Shown here: piece by piece, positions 21,892-26,386 of the stretch
How positions within the stretch are numbered: the first letter of the stretch is position 1
Layout of the letters: each line of letters starts with the position of its first letter
From: Oscillospiraceae bacterium
GTDB lineage: Bacteria > Bacillota > Clostridia > Oscillospirales > Oscillospiraceae
Direction of reading: 5' to 3'
Length of the DNA stretch: 26,386 nt
NCBI GenBank assembly: GCA_016293265.1
Contig: JAEDEN010000024.1
Span: 1-26,386, forward strand
Program-made: the position numbers and the translations under genes
Notes under the pieces: generated by a model
What the model was told of the DNA's origin: nothing
Database searches by the model: none
What the model saw: only the letters and a program-made list of their open reading frames with translations

Positions 21892-23876
21892 TACTGAAAC
21901 ACCAGATGGGCACTTTTGTTGCTCATAAATGCATTGAAATCAGGGAAATCAGCCCATGGAAGCGGCAAATTTCTTGAGGCAAATGCTTGCTTCAAAGTTT
22001 GGTTCAGTTCATCCTCTGTCTGAATATCATCCAGTCTGCTTGCAATTGCCCGGAATGCTTCTCCTTCTTTTTCGAACTGGTCTAGGTCTATCTGCATTAA
22101 CTGGGCCGCATACTGCTCAAAATACTTTGCCCATTCCCGGTAGTAATTTAGTTCGGTCTCTATCGTGTGAATATCGTTCAAGCGTTGAACCAATGTATTC
22201 ATCAATTCGCTTCGATCCAGATACATAAGCAACGTGCAACTCATGATTCCTGTCACAAAAGCTCCGCAGAAGTTTTGAACAATGTCGCCCGTTTTCCCGA
22301 ATGACCCAAGGGGAGTATGCGCTACCGCATCACTAACCAGAACACCAACCGTTACGCTTGCACCAACCGAAAGGACCTTTATTACCGCACGCATCCGATC
22401 TCCAAATTCATAGTCATCTGGATTGATGAACAGTACCTTTGCCGCTTCAACCAATGAGGTATAGGACTGACGGATAATCCTTACGCTGTTTTTTGCCGTT
22501 GTAAAAAAGATGTTGCACAAAGTCGTGGTGAGGCTGGACAACGCTCCAGCTACAGCACCATTAATAAATCGTGAAAAAAGCTCTGGATACTTTTCTTTTG
22601 AATTTTCATAGCCTTGGTTAATACCTCGAGCTATAGCTTCCAGATACTTTTTAAGTTCAGTCTCTTGCCTCTCTTCCAATTTTTGAAACTCATCTTTTAC
22701 GGAAAACAACATCTCCGCAAAAACAAAGCCAAGCGCTTGGCGAACTCCCATTCGTAGACCGACATTTGTAGCTGCAAGAGTTAGGTCTGCTCGAAATTGA
22801 GGGCTTGTGTAGTACTTTTTTCTCAGTTTAGTTTCATATGACGCAACCGAAATTCTGTATTTTTGCATCAACCCAGCTTTAGTCCTACCATCCAGTTCAG
22901 GGTGAAGTTCTATATAGCGTGGAATATCTACAGGCTCTTTAAGGACATTTTGAATTTTATTCTTTGCATCAGATGATAGGTTTCTAGACGCAATAATATC
23001 ATATATGTTTATTTTCCCATCTGAATTGGTGCCAATATTTTCAAGTGCAACAATGTCAGATTTTTCAAGCTTACTTTTCTTAACGACCTCTGCTACATTT
23101 ACTAATAATTGATTATCGTCGCTAACTTTCCGCTTGACATTCTCGCTGAGCCCAGAACCTTTGCTAATAATAGCCAGAATGTCAACAACGCCATTTGCGC
23201 CCTTTTTTTGCGCAATGCTGCGTAACAAAGCTTGTTCATCTGCCGAAAACTCCGGATTTGCTTTGATGCATTTTTCAACATCTACGAGAACAGCACTTTC
23301 TTTTGTCGCCCCCATTGAAGAGTTCAATGAGGCACTTGTAAATACCAGGTTCTCAGGAGAGTTTGCCAAACCTTCACCGCTCAGTCCAGCCAAAACTCTT
23401 CCTGGATCGTTGCCAATGGTATGGGCAGTCAACACATGGTCTATGGATGCTTGTTTATCACTTTTCCCTTTCGCTGCACCTTTGCTGTAAAAATAAAGTT
23501 TTTCGCCTGTATAAGTATCTGTAATTGGCTCGCCGGTTTCCTGAAATTGCTTTTTCGCATTGTGCTTTGTAGCTTGATAGAGGGGATTTCTATCGTGGTA
23601 TTGATCGTAATCATATTTCTCCCGATTTTTATACACCTTTTCGTTCAGCACATTTTTATATGTCATTTCAGGATCTTTGCCTATTTGACGAACATTGTGA
23701 ATTGTGTCTACATCTCCACCGTGCCGATCCTTAACAATGAAATCCAGGCCAAACGAGGTGATTAGGCTCTCAACAAGCACTCTTTCATATTGTTGCAGCA
23801 TGCTTTCAAGAATTGGATCGTTTGGGCTTGGGATGTACTCTTTGTCAAACGAAATGCTACTATTTACAGATTCCAT
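21891..23876 (-). CDS. Large hypothetical protein: HNH-like motif plus C-terminal membrane helices
   Basis: I do not recognise this 661-residue protein as a named family. Its N-terminal third contains an HNH-nuclease-like pattern: TGE (124-126), then IDHVLTAHTIGND (145-157), PENLVFTSASLN (174-185) and SSMGA. This resembles the DH...N(L)...N core of HNH domains, but the usual zinc Cys pairs are absent, so nuclease activity is uncertain. The middle (190-370) is soluble and charged. Three to four hydrophobic segments follow (about 373-391, 437-458, 498-517 and 533-552), then an amphipathic, probably coiled-coil tail (565-625). The ATG at 23876 has TTGGAG about 9 bases upstream and overlaps the WYL stop by 17 bases; a TTG at 23891 is an alternative. 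Confidence 0.85.
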   Translation of the reverse strand: MESVNSSISFDKEYIPSPNDPILESMLQQYERVLVESLITSFGLDFIVKDRHGGDVDTIHNVRQIGKDPEMTYKNVLNEKVYKNREKYDYDQYHDRNPLYQATKHNAKKQFQETGEPITDTYTGEKLYFYSKGAAKGKSDKQASIDHVLTAHTIGNDPGRVLAGLSGEGLANSPENLVFTSASLNSSMGATKESAVLVDVEKCIKANPEFSADEQALLRSIAQKKGANGVVDILAIISKGSGLSENVKRKVSDDNQLLVNVAEVVKKSKLEKSDIVALENIGTNSDGKINIYDIIASRNLSSDAKNKIQNVLKEPVDIPRYIELHPELDGRTKAGLMQKYRISVASYETKLRKKYYTSPQFRADLTLAATNVGLRMGVRQALGFVFAEMLFSVKDEFQKLEERQETELKKYLEAIARGINQGYENSKEKYPELFSRFINGAVAGALSSLTTTLCNIFFTTAKNSVRIIRQSYTSLVEAAKVLFINPDDYEFGDRMRAVIKVLSVGASVTVGVLVSDAVAHTPLGSFGKTGDIVQNFCGAFVTGIMSCTLLMYLDRSELMNTLVQRLNDIHTIETELNYYREWAKYFEQYAAQLMQIDLDQFEKEGEAFRAIASRLDDIQTEDELNQTLKQAFASRNLPLPWADFPDFNAFMSNKSAHLVFQ

Positions 23877-24816
23877 TTTGTTCGTCTCCAATCAAAGCAA
23901 TAGATTCTCCTTGACTCCTCAACCACATATCGACTCCCTTGCCAAACACTTCTGCTTCCACCGTCCATCCGTCCGCATCTTGCTCTATAATTTTCGCTGT
24001 GGGGAGTCTATCAAGCACTGCCTCAATGGATGGACCAGTGTACTTAAAGCGAATCTTTTGCAGCTTACCACCATACATGAACTGTACCCTTTTGCGGAAT
24101 TCGCCCTCCTGGAAGCGCTCCCGGTAGGGCACCTGAAAATGCTCGTCCGTAATATGGAACCGCTGGATGCGATCTACCCGGTAAATCGTAGGAAACAGAT
24201 CGTCCGGGTTCTCAAACTCTGTTTTTCGGTCAATATCCCTGATAAAAGCCACCAGATAGAAGTAATACTCAGAGAACATCAAGCCTACCGGCTCAATTGT
24301 CCGCTGAACGGTTTCTCTGCCCTTTAGCTTTTCATAGGTAATCTCTGTCACCAGATGCTTCTGAATTGCTTCTCCAAGCTCCCAGAGGCCATCCAACAAG
24401 CGTTTTCCGTGGTGCGGCTCAATGTAGAGATGCTTTTCATTTGCTAGCAAATCTACGACAGCTCGACGCTGCTCTGCTGGGACACAGCAGTTTACCAGCT
24501 TATCCAGAATGGGCAACATTTCATCCCGATGCATAGAGCGGCTCTCCAGCAGGATTTTGCACACCGCTAGCACCTCACTGTTGCTGAGATGGGCATTATC
24601 CCGTTCAATCAGTCGGTAGACTTTCTGCCGAGCATCATAAATTATCTCCCCCGGTGGAGTCTGATTTGCAAAAAAACAGCGCAAATCTTCAATGTCACGT
24701 TGAAGGCTGCGCTCGTTGACACCAAAGCGGTCAGCGGCAGCCTTTTTCTGTACTCCAACTCCTTTGATGAAGTCTTGATACAGATACAGCAACCTCGCAC
24801 TTTTCTCGGTTTCCAT
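23860..24816 (-). CDS. WYL-domain transcriptional regulator
   Basis: The 318-residue protein has an N-terminal helix-turn-helix (about 5-50; the segment KAAADRFGVNERSLQRDIED is typical of HTH_11/DeoR-like folds). A linker and a WYL domain follow (about 145-225), with EPVGLMFSEYYFYLVAF matching the family's core strand region (Tyr-Tyr-Phe-Tyr-Leu where WYL is common). A C-terminal WCX-like extension ends the protein. WYL regulators bind a ligand, often nucleic acid fragments or nucleotides, and several known members (BrxR, CapW) repress anti-phage operons. GGAGGG 7 bases before the ATG at 24816 sets the start. It is first in the four-gene operon, under a strong promoter with direct repeats that could be its own operator. 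Confidence 0.92.
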   Translation of the reverse strand: METEKSARLLYLYQDFIKGVGVQKKAAADRFGVNERSLQRDIEDLRCFFANQTPPGEIIYDARQKVYRLIERDNAHLSNSEVLAVCKILLESRSMHRDEMLPILDKLVNCCVPAEQRRAVVDLLANEKHLYIEPHHGKRLLDGLWELGEAIQKHLVTEITYEKLKGRETVQRTIEPVGLMFSEYYFYLVAFIRDIDRKTEFENPDDLFPTIYRVDRIQRFHITDEHFQVPYRERFQEGEFRKRVQFMYGGKLQKIRFKYTGPSIEAVLDRLPTAKIIEQDADGWTVEAEVFGKGVDMWLRSQGESIALIGDEQNGICK

Positions 24817-24836
24817 ATGTATCCCTCCTGCCAATC

Positions 24837-24846
24837 AGTATATACT
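24837..24846. promoter_or_regulatory. Short palindrome in the leader of the WYL operon
   Basis: AGTATATACT is a perfect 10-base palindrome about 20 bases upstream of the WYL start codon, between the promoter and the ribosome binding site. It may be an operator half of the WYL or Xre regulator, or chance in AT-rich DNA. Confidence 0.3.
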
Positions 24847-24898
24847 ATGGCATAGACAGGATTTGTCCATTTGAGTAAAAATGAATATTTCCAAAAAA

Positions 24899-24927
24899 AT
24901 TATACTCTGAAAGTTCTCTTTTTTCAA
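24899..24927 (-). promoter_or_regulatory. Strong promoter of the WYL-led four-gene operon
   Basis: On the minus strand TTGAAA (24922-24927) and a perfect TATAAT (24899-24904) are separated by exactly 17 bases, close to the sigma-A consensus. Such a strong promoter implies that a repressor normally keeps the operon down. The transcript would start near 24892, giving a leader of about 75 bases. Confidence 0.8.
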
Positions 24928-24941
24928 CCCTTAAAGTTCTC
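24910..24941. repeat. Direct repeats flanking the -35 box, candidate WYL operator
   Basis: AAAGTTCTC occurs at 24910-24918 and again at 24933-24941, 23 bases apart, one copy in the spacer and one just upstream of the -35 box. Two helical turns between copies would suit a dimeric regulator. The WYL protein is the obvious candidate, the divergent Xre protein the alternative. Confidence 0.5.
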
Positions 24942-24976
24942 GTGTCGTGACCCTAGCAGTTTATTTATGGAAATAA

Positions 24977-25013
24977 CCTGTGGCGTTAAACTGATTTATT
25001 ATCACCACAGGAG
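24977..25013 (+). promoter_or_regulatory. Stem that could mask the ribosome binding site of the Xre gene
   Basis: CCTGTGG (24977-24983) is the exact complement of CCACAGG (25005-25011), which overlaps the CAGGAGG ribosome binding site of the Xre gene. In RNA this would form a 7-base-pair stem with a 21-base loop. The same dyad could instead be a DNA operator. A TATTAT (about 24997-25002) inside the loop may be a -10 box, without a clear -35. Confidence 0.35.
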
Positions 25014-25022
25014 GTTTCCCTT

Positions 25023-25349
25023 ATGGATTGGAGAGCGATTGGGAAGAGAATCCGACAGCAACGGGAGTATATGGGGCTTACCCGTGAACAATTTGCTGAG
25101 CAGATCGACGTAACGCCAAAATTCTGTTCAGATATTGAAGCTGGTGTTAAGGGAATGTCCGTCCCCACCCTCTGCCGAATTGCCAAGGTACTCCGTCTAT
25201 CTACTGATTACATTCTATGGGGCAAATCCGAGCAGGACAATCCAGATTCCGTCATGATGGTACTGGAAAACTGCACTGAGAGAGAACGTTTATATGCCGA
25301 GCAACTACTAAAAATTTTTGTGGCTGCGATGAATAGTAGTGACGATTAG
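25023..25349 (+). CDS. Xre-family (HTH_3) transcriptional regulator
   Basis: The 108-residue protein has a Cro/CI-type helix-turn-helix (about residues 6-62): IGKRIRQQREYMGLTREQFA, then VTPKFCSDIEAG, MSVPTLCRIAKVL and STDYILWG. A short C-terminal helix (80-105) may mediate dimerisation. No ligand or protease domain is present. AGGAGG lies about 9 bases before the ATG. It is divergent from the WYL-led operon across 206 bases and could act on the shared control region or on itself. It ends at a terminator shared with the convergent Sel1-repeat gene. Confidence 0.92.
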   Translation: MDWRAIGKRIRQQREYMGLTREQFAEQIDVTPKFCSDIEAGVKGMSVPTLCRIAKVLRLSTDYILWGKSEQDNPDSVMMVLENCTERERLYAEQLLKIFVAAMNSSDD

Positions 25350-25363
25350 GTTTGGTTTTTTGG

Positions 25364-25394
25364 AAAAGCGGAGTGAAACTCACTCCGCTTTTTT
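25364..25394. terminator. Bidirectional terminator between the Xre and Sel1-repeat genes
   Basis: A perfect 13-base-pair stem (25364-25376 with 25380-25392, AAAAGCGGAGTGA, loop of three) has T runs on both sides. On the minus strand the stem includes the last codons and the stop of the Sel1-repeat gene. Confidence 0.9.
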
Positions 25395-26386
25395 ACTATA
25401 CTCGCGCATGTGATAAGCATAACCATACTGATCCCCACCAATTTTGGCCGCTGTTTCAAACCATTTCTCCGCCTCTTCCCCTCCATGTGCAGTGTAGTAA
25501 AGGTTTACCATCTCCAGGGAATAGTTATCCCGGTGCATAGCTGCCTTGCGATACCAGTGAATGGCCTCCTCAACATTTCGTTTCGTACCATGACCGTAGT
25601 AGTAGCAGTTCCCAAGCATTCTTTGCGCACGGACATCATATGGCGCTGCGGTTTTATATGCTTCAAATGCTTTGTTTTTATCTACCGGAACACCTAAACC
25701 GAAATAATAGAAGTCTCCATATGTCTGTATCGTCAGTACTGCCTGGTAATATCGCTCAAATGCCTTTGATACGTCTCTTTCCACACCTATTCCAAAGTAA
25801 TAGCAATCTGCAAGCATTTGTTCCGCAATACAATCACCATGTTTTGTTGCCTGATTATACCAGTAGACGGCTTTTTCAAAATCAACTTCCACGCCAGCCC
25901 CATAAAAATAACAGTTTCCAAGCATTTGCTGGGCATGGTCATCTCCTATAAATTGATTGGCTGCTTTTTGATACCACTGAACAGCCTCTTCCCAATTTTC
26001 GTTTACGCCGATTCCAAAATAATAGTAATCACCCAACCTGGATTGAGAAAAAGCAACCGTATCTGATTTTTGATACCACTGGAATGCTTTTGCTGAATCA
26101 CGCTCAACACCGTACCCCCAATAGTATCGCTCTGCCAAAGAGTGTTGAGCACCGTTTTCTCCCCGTTCCGCCGCTTTCAAAGTCCATTCGAACCCTTCCT
26201 CTGGGTCTTCTTCACAGCAAAAACTTCCAAGAAGTTCCATAGCATTGGAATTGCCATGCTCTGCCGCAACTTTAAACCAACGATATACATTTTCCTCATC
26301 CTCGAACACGTCATACAAAAATCCAATTTTCACTCCATAATTTGGATCTTTTTCCGTTACCAACTTAAAATATTCTTCCGCCTTAT
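25380..26386 (-). CDS. Sel1-repeat (TPR-like) protein, 5' end beyond the window
   Basis: At least 334 codons are open and the frame runs off the window edge, so the start is not seen; a TTG at 26363 is internal to a repeat and not a credible start. The visible part consists of about eight Sel1-like repeats of 36 residues or so, for example ERYYWGYGVERDSAKAFQWY, GNCYFYGAGVEVDFEKAVYW and GNCYYYGHGTKRNVEEAIHW. Sel1 repeats fold into alpha/alpha solenoids that act as protein-binding scaffolds, in signalling, in effectors and in some defence or toxin contexts. No catalytic domain is visible in this portion. It is AT-rich like its neighbours and converges on the Xre gene. Confidence 0.9.
   Translation of the reverse strand, partial: KAEEYFKLVTEKDPNYGVKIGFLYDVFEDEENVYRWFKVAAEHGNSNAMELLGSFCCEEDPEEGFEWTLKAAERGENGAQHSLAERYYWGYGVERDSAKAFQWYQKSDTVAFSQSRLGDYYYFGIGVNENWEEAVQWYQKAANQFIGDDHAQQMLGNCYFYGAGVEVDFEKAVYWYNQATKHGDCIAEQMLADCYYFGIGVERDVSKAFERYYQAVLTIQTYGDFYYFGLGVPVDKNKAFEAYKTAAPYDVRAQRMLGNCYYYGHGTKRNVEEAIHWYRKAAMHRDNYSLEMVNLYYTAHGGEEAEKWFETAAKIGGDQYGYAYHMREYSKKAE

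Larger units (their letters stand above)
20570..26386. other. AT-rich accessory region (probable genomic island, right end outside window)
   Basis: From just after the ppdK terminator to the window edge, base composition drops visibly and codon choice shifts to A/T-ending codons compared with the GC-rich core genes. The genes are of accessory type: a WYL regulator, HNH-like/membrane protein, YkgJ-like protein, Gly/Ala-rich membrane protein, Xre regulator and Sel1-repeat protein. No integrase, tRNA or attachment repeat is visible, so the boundaries are inferred from composition alone. Confidence 0.55.

Overview
The window looks like chromosomal DNA of a GC-rich Clostridia member, probably in the Oscillospiraceae/Ruminococcaceae range. 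The basis is the Firmicutes-type gene set: a short ThiI, CinA, the HolB-RicT pair, a YtrA-type GntR regulator with an ABC-2 exporter, a BMP-family nucleoside transporter and pyruvate phosphate dikinase whose catalytic His falls at residue 455, as in Clostridium symbiosum PPDK. No genus can be assigned from sequence alone.

Bases 1-20,560 are core-like and GC-rich by eye. In order: thiI and cinA (+); a PAP2-family membrane phosphatase (-) with a suspect N-terminus; a nucleoside-type ABC importer operon (-; binding lipoprotein, ATPase, two permeases) with a strong promoter, a dyad over its -10, an internal hairpin and a second promoter; a 3' remnant of carbamate kinase beside unidentified DNA; a ZIP metal transporter (-) divergent from guanine deaminase (+); a small membrane exporter-like protein (-); a GntR/ATPase/permease operon (-) with a dyad operator; a holB-ricT-HAD hydrolase cluster (-); and ppdK (+), with the codon bias of a highly expressed gene. 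The nucleoside importer, guanine deaminase and carbamate kinase remnant together suggest purine salvage or catabolism, with part of a pathway lost.

Bases about 20,570-26,386 are visibly more AT-rich, use different codons and hold accessory genes. Four tightly packed minus-strand genes run from one strong promoter: a WYL-domain regulator, a 661-residue protein with an HNH-like N-terminal motif and C-terminal membrane helices, an 83-residue CxxCxxCC (YkgJ-type) protein, and a 346-residue protein with a roughly 100-residue Gly/Ala-rich hydrophobic core. Divergent from them is an Xre regulator, followed by a convergent Sel1-repeat protein that runs off the window. WYL regulation, a possible nuclease and membrane-active proteins in a transferred block resemble the layout of anti-phage or other conflict systems. 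I do not recognise the set as a named system, and it is the main candidate for something undescribed.

No rRNA, tRNA, CRISPR array, intact insertion sequence or recognisable riboswitch class was seen.
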